A stretch of 64,000 nucleotides of DNA from Lutibacter flavus (lineage in GTDB: Bacteria > Bacteroidota > Bacteroidia > Flavobacteriales > Flavobacteriaceae), in contig NZ_FZNX01000003.1 of the NCBI RefSeq assembly GCF_900188355.1, forward strand, positions 131,501 to 195,500, given 5' to 3'. The notes beneath the pieces were generated by a model that had not been told where the DNA came from, did not search any database, and saw only the letters and a list, made by a program, of their open reading frames with translations. Positions within the stretch are counted from its first letter, which is position 1, and the number at the start of each line of letters is the position of its first letter. Below, in pieces: positions 54,757-63,827 of the stretch. Position numbers and translations under genes: made by a program.

Positions 54757-55467
54757 ATGACACCAAATGACGATAAAAAAATAAGAGAAAAGTTTCAACA
54801 AAAAACATGGAACCAAATTAAAGCCAATGACTCTTGGGCCATTTTTAAAATAATGGCAGAATTTGTTGAAGGGTTTGAGCGTTTGAGTAAAATTGGCCCT
54901 TGTGTTAGTATTTTCGGTTCTGCTAGAACCAAAGAAGACCACGCCTATTATAAATTGGCAGAAAATATAGCTTATGAGTTAACAAAAAACGGTTATGGAG
55001 TTGTAACTGGTGGTGGCCCTGGAATTATGGAAGCAGGAAATAGAGGTGCGCATCGTGGTAAAGGAACCTCAGTTGGCTTAAATATTGAATTACCATTTGA
55101 ACAACATGACAATCCTTATATTGATTCTGATAAAAGCTTAGATTTCGACTACTTTTTTGTTAGAAAAGTGATGTTTGTAAAATATTCACAAGGATTTGTA
55201 GTAATGCCTGGTGGATTTGGAACAATGGACGAATTATTTGAAGCCATTACGCTTATTCAAACAAAAAAAATAGGAAAGTTTCCAATTATTCTAGTTGGGC
55301 GAAAATTTTGGGCAGGTTTATTTGAATGGATTAAAAATACCCTACTTGAAGAAGGAAATATAAGTCCAAAAGATCTAGATTTAATTTCATTAGTCGATAC
55401 CGAAAAAGAAGTACTTGAGGTTATTGATAATTTCTATAAAAAATACAGTTTAAGCCCTAATTTCTAA
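54757..55467 (+). CDS. LOG-family Rossmann protein (TIGR00730, putative nucleoside monophosphate phosphoribohydrolase)
   Basis: The 236-residue protein has FGSARTKEDHAYYKLAENIAYEL, GYGVVTGGGPGIMEAGNRGAH and the LOG motif PGGFGTMDELFEAITLIQTKKI. LOG enzymes cut AMP-type cytokinin ribotides to free base; bacterial members are also general purine-nucleotide 5'-phosphate hydrolases. The long N-terminal extension (MTPNDDKKIREKFQQKTWNQIK) marks the larger bacterial subtype. It begins 57 bp after uvrA on the same strand and ends 11 bp before the M1-like gene. Function within the neighbourhood is unclear. Confidence 0.9.
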   Translation: MTPNDDKKIREKFQQKTWNQIKANDSWAIFKIMAEFVEGFERLSKIGPCVSIFGSARTKEDHAYYKLAENIAYELTKNGYGVVTGGGPGIMEAGNRGAHRGKGTSVGLNIELPFEQHDNPYIDSDKSLDFDYFFVRKVMFVKYSQGFVVMPGGFGTMDELFEAITLIQTKKIGKFPIILVGRKFWAGLFEWIKNTLLEEGNISPKDLDLISLVDTEKEVLEVIDNFYKKYSLSPNF

Positions 55468-55478
55468 ACTTAATTCTC

Positions 55479-58295
55479 TTGAAAAAGCACGCATTTTTAT
55501 TCTTAATTTTTATAACTATTTGTTTCAATAAAATAAATTGTCAAACAAATAATATAAGAATATTTGCGGCATTAAACTCAGAAACAAACGAAATTAAGAT
55601 TCAACAAGAAACTATTTTTTATAATAAATCTAAAAGTGTTCTAAATGAAATTTATTTTCATAATTGGCCTAATGCTTATAAAGACAAAAAAACTCCTTTA
55701 GCAAAAAGATTTATTGAAAATTATTCGAAAACATTTCATTTTGCAAACGATAAACATAGAGGGAATACCACCATTAACGGAATTTCTGCAAACTTTAACA
55801 CAGCAAATTTTGAAATTACTGAAGAAAATCCAGATTTTTTAAAGGTTAATTTATATGAACCTCTAAAACCAAAAGATTCAGTTAAAATATCTATCACTTA
55901 TTTAGTTAAAATCCCAAACGATAAATTCACTAAATACGGAGTAAATGAACTCGAATATAATTTAAGGTACTGGTATTTAACACCTGCCATTTTTGATACA
56001 AAATGGCAACTTTATAACAACTTAGATTTAGATGATTTGTATGTTGATTATACAGATTACAACATTAGTTTTAAAGTTCCAAAAGATTATGAAATAACTA
56101 GTGATTTAATCGGCTCCTATTATGTGAAAGATTCCATTAAAAGTTATGGCTTAACAGGTAAAAAAAGATTTGATATTGAATTAAATATTTCTAAAATTAA
56201 TGGCTTTAAGGATTATACTTTTGATGGTCAAACAATTACTAGTAATATTATTTCTGAAGATTTAAATGACGATGTAAAAGCAAGCATATTAAAACGAGAA
56301 TTTTATTTTATTAAAACATTTTTAGGTAATTATCCACATGATAAAATAGTGCTAAGCCAGATAGAATATGATAAAAATCCAGTTTATGGCTTTAATCAAT
56401 TACCTTCATTTTTAGCTGCTTACAATAACGCTTTTGAGTGGGATATTAAACTTTTTAAAATGCTTTCGCAAGAATATATAGACCAGCTTTTTCTTTTTAA
56501 TAAAAGAGAAGATTATTGGTTAGCTAATGGGTTACACACTTATTTAATGATTAAATATGTTGAAAAATATTATCCAGAAGTAAAAGCAATTGGAAATATA
56601 TCAAAACTTTGGGGAGTTAAAAATTTTAGCATAGCAAAAATAAATTTTAACGAAAAATATCATTTTGTATATCAATTTGCAGCACGAAAAAATTTAGACC
56701 AAGCGTTAGAAACACCAGCTGACTCTCTATCCAATTTTAACAGAAAAGTAGCTAATAGTTATAAAGCTGGTTTAGGTTTAAAGTATTTAGAAAATTATAT
56801 GGAAGACGCTTTTGTACCCTCATTAATTTGGAATTTTTCTTATGCAAATTCTGGGAAACAAGTAAAAAGTGAGCAATTTTTAAATTATTTAAAACAAAAA
56901 ACAGAGAAAGATTTGTCTTGGTTTGAAAATGATTATTTAAAGACCAACAAAAAAATAGATTATAAAATTCAAAAAATTACTGAGAAAAATGATTCACTAG
57001 AAATTAGCATTGCAAATAGAAGAAATTTTACAGCACCTATTCAATTATATGGAATTCAGGATAAAGAAATAAAATTTAAAAAATGGCTTACAGGAATCGA
57101 TTCTTTAACTACAATTACAATTCCTAAAAGTGGTTTTAATAAACTTTCATTAAATTATGAATCACAATTACCCGAATATAATTTAAGAAATAACTGGAAA
57201 GATCTAGATAGAAAAATATTTAATAGACCCTTACAATTAAAATTTCTAAAAGACATTGAGGATACTTACTATAACCAATTATTTTACACTCCTGTTTATA
57301 GATTTAATTATTATGATGGTCTCGTTTTAGGTATGGCTTTATCAAATAAAACACTTTTAAATAAAAATGTAAACTATAAAATAACACCATCATATAGTAC
57401 TAAAAGTAATACGCTTTCTGGTTCTGCCTCTTTTCAATATGAATACCTGCCAGAAAACAAAAAAATAAATCGATTTGCTTTAGGAATATCCGGTAGTAGC
57501 TATCATTATGCCCAAGATTTATCTTATACAACAATAAATCCATATGCATTATTAGAATTTAGGAGAAAAAGTTTAAGGGATGTTAGAAGTAAAGCTTTAG
57601 TTGCATCTTATACATTAGTAGATAGAGAAAAATCCCCAACACAAACTCAACATATAGAAACTAATAAATACAATATTTTTAGACTTGGTTATGGATATTC
57701 TAAACCTGCAATATTAGATGATGTTAGATTTTCAACCGGATTACAAGTTTCAAATAAGTTTAGTAAACTTTCATTAACAGCTAGATATAGAAAATTAACT
57801 GATGCTAACAGACAGTTTGACTTTCGGTTTTTCGCGGGTGCATTCTTAAGGAATAAAACAGAAACAAACTATTTTGATTTTGCACTGGACCGACCAACAG
57901 ATTATTTATTTCAATATGATTATTTGGGAAGGTCTGAAACTTCTGGTTTTTTCAGTCAGCAAATAATAATAAATGAAGGTGGTTTTAAATCTAAACTTCC
58001 CGTTTCTTATGCAAATCAATGGTTATCTACTTTAAATATTAGCGTTGGATTATGGCGTTGGTTTGAAGTTTATAATGACGTTGGCTTTGTTAAAAACCGA
58101 AACCAAAAAGTATACTTTGCACATGAAAATGGTGTTAGACTTAACTTTATTCAGGATATTTTAGAAGTATATTTTCCATTTCATTCTAATTTGGGATGGG
58201 AATTAGGTGCTCCTCAGTATAGTTCGAAAATTAGATTTGTATTGGTAATTAAACCAAAAAGAATTTATAATTTTGTTAAAAGAGGGTTTTATTAA
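55479..58295 (+). CDS. Degenerate M1-aminopeptidase-like domain fused to a C-terminal beta-barrel
   Basis: This 938-residue exported protein (signal FLFLIFITICFNKINCQ) has an N-terminal beta domain and a central region like M1 aminopeptidases (NEIYFHNWPNAYKDKKTPL, DYWLANGLHTYLMIKYVEKYYPEV). The zinc motif HExxH aligns with Q331-E-Y-I-D335, and the third zinc ligand Glu of the NEG motif aligns with N350, so it should not bind zinc or cleave peptides. From about residue 600 (LFYTPVYRFNYYDGLVLGMAL) to FVKRGFY it reads as alternating beta strands like an outer-membrane barrel. The start is TTG 55479. The role is unknown; it may be a surface binding or transport protein. Confidence 0.72.
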   Translation: MKKHAFLFLIFITICFNKINCQTNNIRIFAALNSETNEIKIQQETIFYNKSKSVLNEIYFHNWPNAYKDKKTPLAKRFIENYSKTFHFANDKHRGNTTINGISANFNTANFEITEENPDFLKVNLYEPLKPKDSVKISITYLVKIPNDKFTKYGVNELEYNLRYWYLTPAIFDTKWQLYNNLDLDDLYVDYTDYNISFKVPKDYEITSDLIGSYYVKDSIKSYGLTGKKRFDIELNISKINGFKDYTFDGQTITSNIISEDLNDDVKASILKREFYFIKTFLGNYPHDKIVLSQIEYDKNPVYGFNQLPSFLAAYNNAFEWDIKLFKMLSQEYIDQLFLFNKREDYWLANGLHTYLMIKYVEKYYPEVKAIGNISKLWGVKNFSIAKINFNEKYHFVYQFAARKNLDQALETPADSLSNFNRKVANSYKAGLGLKYLENYMEDAFVPSLIWNFSYANSGKQVKSEQFLNYLKQKTEKDLSWFENDYLKTNKKIDYKIQKITEKNDSLEISIANRRNFTAPIQLYGIQDKEIKFKKWLTGIDSLTTITIPKSGFNKLSLNYESQLPEYNLRNNWKDLDRKIFNRPLQLKFLKDIEDTYYNQLFYTPVYRFNYYDGLVLGMALSNKTLLNKNVNYKITPSYSTKSNTLSGSASFQYEYLPENKKINRFALGISGSSYHYAQDLSYTTINPYALLEFRRKSLRDVRSKALVASYTLVDREKSPTQTQHIETNKYNIFRLGYGYSKPAILDDVRFSTGLQVSNKFSKLSLTARYRKLTDANRQFDFRFFAGAFLRNKTETNYFDFALDRPTDYLFQYDYLGRSETSGFFSQQIIINEGGFKSKLPVSYANQWLSTLNISVGLWRWFEVYNDVGFVKNRNQKVYFAHENGVRLNFIQDILEVYFPFHSNLGWELGAPQYSSKIRFVLVIKPKRIYNFVKRGFY

Positions 58296-58410
58296 ATTTA
58301 TCGATTTTATAATTTAATTGAATTATCCTTATTCTTTCTTTGCTTTTAATATGTATTTTACAACAATCATCTGTTCTAAAGCTTAGTTTTTAATTATCAT
58401 TTAGAATCTA

Positions 58411-58418
58411 TACCTTTG
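58411..58418 (+). promoter_or_regulatory. -7 box TACCTTTG of the fused E1 gene
   Basis: The TAnnTTTG element ends 22 bp before the ATG at 58441. The -33 region has only TTTT-type sequence. Confidence 0.55.
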
Positions 58419-58440
58419 CAAAACTAAAAAAATTAAAAGT

Positions 58441-60891
58441 ATGCCGCTAGAATCATCTAAAACAAATCATGAGCAACTTTCATTTAATCAATTTAAAAAG
58501 GAAGTTTTACATGATTATAAAATAGCCGTAATTAGCAGAGAATGCAGCCTACTTGGACGAAGAGAAGTACTTACAGGAAAGGCAAAATTTGGTATTTTTG
58601 GAGATGGAAAAGAGATTCCTCAATTGGCTATGGCCAAAGCTTTTAAAAAAGGAGATTTTAGATCTGGTTATTACAGAGACCAAACTTTTATGATGGCAAT
58701 TGGTGAACTTACACCTCAACAGTTTTTTGCCGGATTATATGCACATCCAAGCTTAAAAGATGAACCTATGTCTGGTGGGAGGCAAATGGGAGGTCATTTT
58801 CTTACACATAGTTTAGATGAAAATGGTGAGTTTAAAAACTTAACTGAACAATACAATTCAACGGGTGATATTTCACCTACTGCAGGTCAAATGCCAAGAA
58901 TGTTAGGTGTTGCATATGCATCAAAATTGTTTAGAAGAATTCCCGATTTAGAAAACCCAAAATTTTCTGTTAACGGAAATGAAATATCTTGGGGAACAAT
59001 TGGTAATGCAAGTACATCGGAAGGTGTTTTTTTTGAAACCATCAATGCTGCGGGTGTATTACAAGTTCCAATGGTTATTAGTGTTTGGGACGATGCTTAT
59101 GGGATTTCCGTGCCTGCTAAATTTCAAACAACAAAAGAAAATATTTCAGAAATTTTAAAAGGATTTCAAAGAGATGAAAACAATAAAGGTTATGAAATTT
59201 TTATAGTAAATGGTTGGGATTATCCTCAACTTATTAATATATATATTAAAGCTTCAAAAATTGCTAGAGAAGAACATGTACCGGTTTTAATTCATGTAAA
59301 AGATTTAACTCAACCACAAGGACATTCTACCTCTGGTTCTCACGAACGTTACAAATCTAAAGAGCGTTTAGTTTGGGAAAAACAGCACGATTGTATTGCC
59401 AAAATGCGAGATTGGATTTTTGAATTTGAATTACAAGATGAAAAAGGTAATCTTTTAAAGTTTATCGATTCTGAAGCTGACCTTATTCAAATTGAAAAGG
59501 ATGCTAAAAAATTAGTTTCCCAAGCAAAAAGGGATGCCTGGAATGCATTTTTAACACCTATAAAGGAGCAAAAAATTAGATTAATAAATCTTTTAGAAAA
59601 ACTTTTATTAAAAAGTGAGAACAAAGTATTTATAAATAAATTAAAAAATGAATTATCAGCTATTTTAGAACCATCTAGAAAAGATCTATTATCAACAGCT
59701 AGAAAAGTGGTGGTTTATGTAAGAAATGAAAATTCAATAGAAAAAACACAACTTCAAAATTGGATTACAACGTTTTTAAGTTCGGAACAACCAAAATTCA
59801 GTTCACATTTATACAGCCAAACGAGTAAAAAAGTTTCGCATGTAAAAGAAGTTTTACCAACTTATAATGAAAATGCTGAATTGGTTGATGCCAGAATAAT
59901 TCTAAAAGATAATTTTGATACAATTTTTTCAAAAAATAAAAACGTTTTTATTTTTGGTGAAGATTCTGGAAATATTGGTGATGTAAATCAGGGATTAGTT
60001 GGACTGCAGGAAAAGTATGGAAAACTAAGAGTTTCCGATACTGGAATTAGAGAAGCTACAATAATCGGACAAGGAATTGGTATGGCGTTAAGAGGTTTAC
60101 GCCCAATTGCAGAAATACAATATTTAGATTATTTGCTATATGCAATACAAATATTAAGTGATGATTTAGCATCTCTTCATTATAGAACTGTTGGAACACA
60201 AAAAGCACCGCTAATTATAAGAACAAGAGGCCACAGATTAGAAGGTATTTGGCATTCTGGATCTCCAATGGGAGCAATTGTTCATTTATTAAGAGGTATA
60301 AATATATTAGTGCCAAGAAACATGACAAAAGCGGCTGGTTTTTACAACACATTGTTGGAATGTGATGAACCAGCATTAGTAGTTGAAAACTTAAATGGAT
60401 ATCGTTTAAAGGAGAAATTTCCTAATAATTTAGGAGAATTTAAAACGCCAATTGGTGTTGTTGAAACAATTAAAGAAGGTACAGATATTACAGTTGTATC
60501 CTATGGATCAACTCTAAAAATAGTGGAAGATGTTGTTAAAGATTTAAATCAGGTTGATATAAGTATTGAAATAATTGATATACAAAGTTTACTCCCTTTT
60601 GATGTAAATCATGACATTGTTAAAAGTGTTAAAAAAACCAACAGATTAATTGTTATTGATGAAGATGTGCCAGGCGGTGCATCGGCTTATATTTTGAATG
60701 AAATATTAGAAAATCAAAATGCTTATGAATATTTAGATAGCAAACCAATAACTTTAGCAGCAAAATCACATAGACCTGCTTACGGTACCGATGGTGATTA
60801 TTTCTCTAAACCAAATGCAGAAGATATTTTTGAAACAATTTACAGCATTATGCAAGAGACAAATCCATCAAAATTTAAAAAATTATACTAA
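58441..60891 (+). CDS. Fused alpha-beta E1 of a 2-oxoacid (branched-chain type) dehydrogenase complex
   Basis: The 816-residue protein joins both E1 subunits. The N-terminal alpha half (about 1-340) has GQMPRMLGVAYASKLFR, TPP-binding GNASTSEGVFFETINAAG and VWDDAYGISVPAKFQT. The C-terminal beta half (about 480-816) has VFIFGEDSGNIGDVNQGLVGLQEKYG, DTGIREATIIGQGIGMALRGLRPI, EIQYLDYLLYAIQ and IRTRGHRLEGIWHSGSPMG. It decarboxylates 2-oxoacids with TPP and passes the acyl group to a lipoyl E2. The fused form is common in Bacteroidota and is often annotated 2-oxoisovalerate dehydrogenase. No E2 or E3 gene is nearby. It is followed by a terminator and then the ferredoxin-dependent enzymes. Confidence 0.92.
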   Translation: MPLESSKTNHEQLSFNQFKKEVLHDYKIAVISRECSLLGRREVLTGKAKFGIFGDGKEIPQLAMAKAFKKGDFRSGYYRDQTFMMAIGELTPQQFFAGLYAHPSLKDEPMSGGRQMGGHFLTHSLDENGEFKNLTEQYNSTGDISPTAGQMPRMLGVAYASKLFRRIPDLENPKFSVNGNEISWGTIGNASTSEGVFFETINAAGVLQVPMVISVWDDAYGISVPAKFQTTKENISEILKGFQRDENNKGYEIFIVNGWDYPQLINIYIKASKIAREEHVPVLIHVKDLTQPQGHSTSGSHERYKSKERLVWEKQHDCIAKMRDWIFEFELQDEKGNLLKFIDSEADLIQIEKDAKKLVSQAKRDAWNAFLTPIKEQKIRLINLLEKLLLKSENKVFINKLKNELSAILEPSRKDLLSTARKVVVYVRNENSIEKTQLQNWITTFLSSEQPKFSSHLYSQTSKKVSHVKEVLPTYNENAELVDARIILKDNFDTIFSKNKNVFIFGEDSGNIGDVNQGLVGLQEKYGKLRVSDTGIREATIIGQGIGMALRGLRPIAEIQYLDYLLYAIQILSDDLASLHYRTVGTQKAPLIIRTRGHRLEGIWHSGSPMGAIVHLLRGINILVPRNMTKAAGFYNTLLECDEPALVVENLNGYRLKEKFPNNLGEFKTPIGVVETIKEGTDITVVSYGSTLKIVEDVVKDLNQVDISIEIIDIQSLLPFDVNHDIVKSVKKTNRLIVIDEDVPGGASAYILNEILENQNAYEYLDSKPITLAAKSHRPAYGTDGDYFSKPNAEDIFETIYSIMQETNPSKFKKLY

Positions 60892-60924
60892 GAAACAATA
60901 GTTACATCCACATAAAACATCAAT

Positions 60925-60949
60925 AAAAACCCCTTCTCTGGGGTTTTTT
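60925..60949 (+). terminator. Terminator after the fused E1 gene
   Basis: The stem ACCCC / GGGGT has a TTCTCT loop and is flanked by A5 and T6. It lies 33 bp past the stop and separates this gene from the kor/vor operon. Confidence 0.88.
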
Positions 60950-60973
60950 CATTCCCAAAAACACCAAAATTAT

Positions 60974-61005
60974 ATGATAATTATCATGTAATTGATATAT
61001 ATCAT
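60974..61005. promoter_or_regulatory. Two TGAT-N4-ATCA palindromes (FNR/CRP-like) upstream of the ferredoxin oxidoreductase operon
   Basis: ATGATAATTATCAT (60974-60987) and TTGATATATATCAT (60992-61005) share the core TGAT-N4-ATCA, and their centres are 18 bp apart. The second matches the FNR box TTGAT-N4-ATCAA at nine of ten bases. They lie just upstream of the operon -7 box at 61028, in the activator position. The regulator is inferred, not identified. Confidence 0.55.
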
Positions 61006-61027
61006 ACTTTTTACAATAAAATAGCTA

Positions 61028-61035
61028 TAACTTTG
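61028..61035 (+). promoter_or_regulatory. -7 box TAACTTTG of the 2-oxoacid:ferredoxin oxidoreductase operon
   Basis: A perfect TAnnTTTG lies 46 bp before the first ATG. A good -33 TTTG is missing, as expected for an activator-dependent promoter. Confidence 0.6.
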
Positions 61036-61081
61036 AGGATAATAGAATTACAAGTCGATATTCACTCAAAAAATTATTAAA

Positions 61082-61312
61082 ATGGCAAAAGTTAAAGGAG
61101 CGATTGTAGTTGATACCGAAGCGTGCAAAGGATGCGAAGTTTGTATTCCGGTTTGCCCAGAAGATGTAATTGGTATGACTTCAACTGTAAATAGAAAAGG
61201 ATATCATTATGCTTATATGAATAATCCTGAAGCCTGTACAGGTTGTACTAATTGTGCAATTGTTTGTCCAGACAGAGCAATATCAGTATATAGGGTAAAA
61301 GTAACTGCATAA
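61082..61312 (+). CDS. korD: 2x[4Fe-4S] ferredoxin subunit of 2-oxoacid:ferredoxin oxidoreductase
   Basis: The 76-residue protein binds two [4Fe-4S] clusters through CKGCEVCIPVCP and CTGCTNCAIVCP, the pyruvate/2-oxoacid oxidoreductase delta pattern. It delivers electrons from the TPP site to free ferredoxin. It is the first gene of a four-gene operon with the alpha, beta and gamma subunits; the next start is 18 bp away. The start ATG 61082 follows the family (MAKVKGAIVVDTEACKG). Confidence 0.93.
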   Translation: MAKVKGAIVVDTEACKGCEVCIPVCPEDVIGMTSTVNRKGYHYAYMNNPEACTGCTNCAIVCPDRAISVYRVKVTA

Positions 61313-61330
61313 CTAAAAACATTAATAAAA

Positions 61331-62431
61331 ATGTCAGAATTAAAATTAATGAAGGGAAACGAGGCATTAGCTGAAGCTGCTATTAGAGCAGGTGTTGATG
61401 CTTATTTTGGTTACCCGATTACACCACAATCAGAAGTTATTGAATATTTAATGACTGAACGTCCAGAGGATAGAACTGGAATGGTTGTGTTACAAGCTGA
61501 AAGTGAAATTGCAGCAATTAATATGGTTTATGGAGCTGCCAGTACTGGAAAAAAAGTATTGACATCCTCTTCTAGTCCGGGAATCTCCCTAAAGCTAGAA
61601 GGAATATCTTACTTGGCTGGAGCAGAATTACCTGCTGTTATTGTAAATGTTGTTCGTGGTGGACCAGGTTTAGGAACAATTCAACCTTCCCAGGCAGATT
61701 ATTTTCAATCAGTAAAAGGTGGTGGTCATGGAGATTATAAATTATATGTATTGGCTCCGGCATCTGTGCAAGAAATGGCAGATTTTGTTGAAGATGCATT
61801 TGATATTGCATTTAAATATAGAGCTCCTGTTTTAATCTTATCCGATGGATTAATTGGACAAATGATGGAAAAAGTTTTTCTAAAAGACCAGCAAGAAAGA
61901 CTAACAGATGAAGAAGTTATAAAAAGACATGACAGTTGGGCTGTAACAGGAAAAACTAATAGAGAAAGAAATATAATTACATCGCTAGATTTACAATCTG
62001 AAAAAATGGAAGCTCGTGTTCGTAGATTAATGAAAAAATATGAGCAGATGGAAAAAGAAGATTTACGATATGAAGAATATCAAACTGAAGATGCTGAATA
62101 TCTATTTGTAGCTTATGGATCAAGTGCAAGAATTGCTCAAAAAGCAGTTCAATTAGCACGAGCAAAAGGAATAAAGGCTGGTTTATTAAGACCAATAACT
62201 TTGTTCCCTTACCCAAAACAAGTTTTATTTGATTTAGCGGACCAAGTAAAAGGAATATTAAGTGTTGAATTAAATGCTGGGCAAATGGTTGAAGATGTTC
62301 GTCTTTCTGTTGAACATAAAGTGCCTGTTGAACATTTTGGAAGAACTGGAGGAATTATTCACACACCTGAAGAAGTATTAGAAGCATTAGAACTAAAAAT
62401 AATAAACAATGAATGTATTAGACATCATTAA
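61331..62431 (+). CDS. korA: 2-oxoacid:ferredoxin oxidoreductase alpha subunit (VorB/KorA)
   Basis: The 366-residue subunit has LMKGNEALAEAAIRAGVDAYFGYPITPQSEVIEYL, VLQAESEIAAINMVYGAAS, TSSSSPGISLKLEGISYLAGAELPAVIVNVVRGGPGLGTIQPSQADYFQ (domain I substrate/TPP contacts) and a C-terminal domain II with GLLRPITLFPYPKQVL. It decarboxylates a 2-oxoacid to its acyl-CoA with ferredoxin reduction. Substrate (2-oxoglutarate or branched-chain 2-oxoacid) cannot be decided by eye; database names for close families use both KorA and VorB. It overlaps korB by 23 bp. Confidence 0.88.
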   Translation: MSELKLMKGNEALAEAAIRAGVDAYFGYPITPQSEVIEYLMTERPEDRTGMVVLQAESEIAAINMVYGAASTGKKVLTSSSSPGISLKLEGISYLAGAELPAVIVNVVRGGPGLGTIQPSQADYFQSVKGGGHGDYKLYVLAPASVQEMADFVEDAFDIAFKYRAPVLILSDGLIGQMMEKVFLKDQQERLTDEEVIKRHDSWAVTGKTNRERNIITSLDLQSEKMEARVRRLMKKYEQMEKEDLRYEEYQTEDAEYLFVAYGSSARIAQKAVQLARAKGIKAGLLRPITLFPYPKQVLFDLADQVKGILSVELNAGQMVEDVRLSVEHKVPVEHFGRTGGIIHTPEEVLEALELKIINNECIRHH

Positions 62432-63182
62432 ACCTGAAAACCAAGTATTTTGTAAGTCAAAATTAATGACTGACAATACATTATCATATTGCCCTGGTTG
62501 CGGTCACGGAACTGCACATAATTTAACAATGGAAGTAATTGATGAAATGGGAATTTCTGAAGATACCATTGGAGTTGCTCCAGTAGGCTGTTCGGTATTA
62601 GCCTATGACTTTATGAATATAGATATAACTCAGGCAGCTCACGGACGTGCACCTGCAGTTGCAACAGCAATAGCGCGTACCTGGCCCGAAAAATATGTAT
62701 TTACGTATCAAGGAGATGGTGATTTAGCAGCCATTGGTACTGCTGAAACTATTCATGCTTGTAATAGAGGTGAAAATATTGTAATTATTTTTGTTAATAA
62801 TGGAATTTATGGAATGACTGGTGGTCAAATGGCACCAACTACTTTAGAAGGAATGAAATCTTCAACTTCACCATATGGTAGAGAAATTGAATCAATGGGT
62901 TCACCATTAAAAATGACTGAGTTAGTTGCCAATCTTCCAGGTGTGCATTATGTTACGCGTCAAGCGGTACATACACATAAACACGCTCGAAAAGCAAAAA
63001 AAGCAATAAAAAAAGCTTTTGAAAACACACGATTAAAAAAAGGGCTATCTTTTATTGAAATCGTTTCAAACTGTAATTCTGGTTGGAAAATGACTCCACT
63101 TGAATCAAATATTTGGATGGAAGAAAATATGTTTCCATATTTTCCACTTGGAGATATTAAAGTAAATGGAGTTTTAAAATAA
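62409..63182 (+). CDS. korB: 2-oxoacid:ferredoxin oxidoreductase beta subunit, TPP-binding
   Basis: The 257-residue protein carries the TPP-binding beta half: LSYCPGCGHGTAHNLTMEVI, VGCSVLAYDFMNIDI, AHGRAPAVATAIARTWP and the GDG...NN motif YQGDGDLAAIGTAETIHACNRG plus IFVNNGIYGMTGGQMAPTT. CPGCGH places the cysteine near the cluster. The start ATG 62409 lies inside korA; the next in-frame methionine would remove the conserved KSKLMTDNTLSY stretch. It is translationally coupled to korA. Confidence 0.92.
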   Translation: MNVLDIIKPENQVFCKSKLMTDNTLSYCPGCGHGTAHNLTMEVIDEMGISEDTIGVAPVGCSVLAYDFMNIDITQAAHGRAPAVATAIARTWPEKYVFTYQGDGDLAAIGTAETIHACNRGENIVIIFVNNGIYGMTGGQMAPTTLEGMKSSTSPYGREIESMGSPLKMTELVANLPGVHYVTRQAVHTHKHARKAKKAIKKAFENTRLKKGLSFIEIVSNCNSGWKMTPLESNIWMEENMFPYFPLGDIKVNGVLK

Positions 63183-63188
63183 GAAATT

Positions 63189-63752
63189 ATGACAGAAGAA
63201 ATTATTATCGCAGGTTTTGGTGGTCAAGGAGTATTATCAATGGGAAAAATATTGGCATATTCTGGAATAATGCAAGATCAAGAAGTGAGCTGGATGCCTT
63301 CTTATGGTCCGGAAATGAGAGGTGGAACAGCCAATGTTACCGTTATTTTAAGCGATGAAAGAATCAGTTCTCCTTACTTAAAGGTTTTTGATACTGCCAT
63401 AATCTTGAATCAGCAATCTATGGATAAGTTTGAAGAAAGTGTTAAGCCAGGTGGTATTTTATTATACGAGCCAAATGGGATTTCACAGCATCCTACCAGA
63501 ACTGATATCAACATTTATCAAATTGATGGGAATAAAATTTCCACTGAAATGGGAAATAAAAAAATATTTAATATGGTTGTTTTAGGCGCCTATTTAAAAA
63601 TTAAACCCACAGTTGAATTAAACAATGTTATAGAAGGATTAAAAAAGTCTTTACCTGAACGATATCACCATTTAATACCTTTAAATGAAGAAGCAATTAC
63701 AAAAGGTATGAACAGTGTTAAACTTTATACAATAGAAAATCAAGTTTGCTAA
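63189..63752 (+). CDS. korC: 2-oxoacid:ferredoxin oxidoreductase gamma subunit
   Basis: The 187-residue subunit matches the POR_gamma family: IIIAGFGGQGVLSMGKILAYSG, PSYGPEMRGGTANVTVILS and a middle part with IILNQQSMDKFEESVKPGG. It completes the alpha-beta-gamma-delta set of this oxidoreductase and interacts with acyl transfer to CoA. It begins 6 bp after korB. A 15-bp stem terminator follows before the next gene. Confidence 0.92.
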   Translation: MTEEIIIAGFGGQGVLSMGKILAYSGIMQDQEVSWMPSYGPEMRGGTANVTVILSDERISSPYLKVFDTAIILNQQSMDKFEESVKPGGILLYEPNGISQHPTRTDINIYQIDGNKISTEMGNKKIFNMVVLGAYLKIKPTVELNNVIEGLKKSLPERYHHLIPLNEEAITKGMNSVKLYTIENQVC

Positions 63753-63781
63753 ATTAATTAACAGTGTTAATCATTTTTAAT

Positions 63782-63826
63782 ATCGGTTATTTTGTAATAT
63801 CTTTTCCTACAAAATAACCGATTTTA
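63782..63826 (+). terminator. Terminator of the kor operon, just before the next start codon
   Basis: A perfect 15-bp inverted repeat ATCGGTTATTTTGTA / TACAAAATAACCGAT has an 11-base loop and is followed by TTTTA. It ends only a few bases before the epimerase ATG at 63828, so that gene needs a promoter within the hairpin region or partial readthrough. Confidence 0.8.
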
Positions 63827-63827
63827 T

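Noticed and set aside
58296-58440. Possible small gene between the M1-like gene and the fused E1
   Set aside because: There is no start-stop frame with a coding look; only the -7 box of the E1 gene is recognisable.
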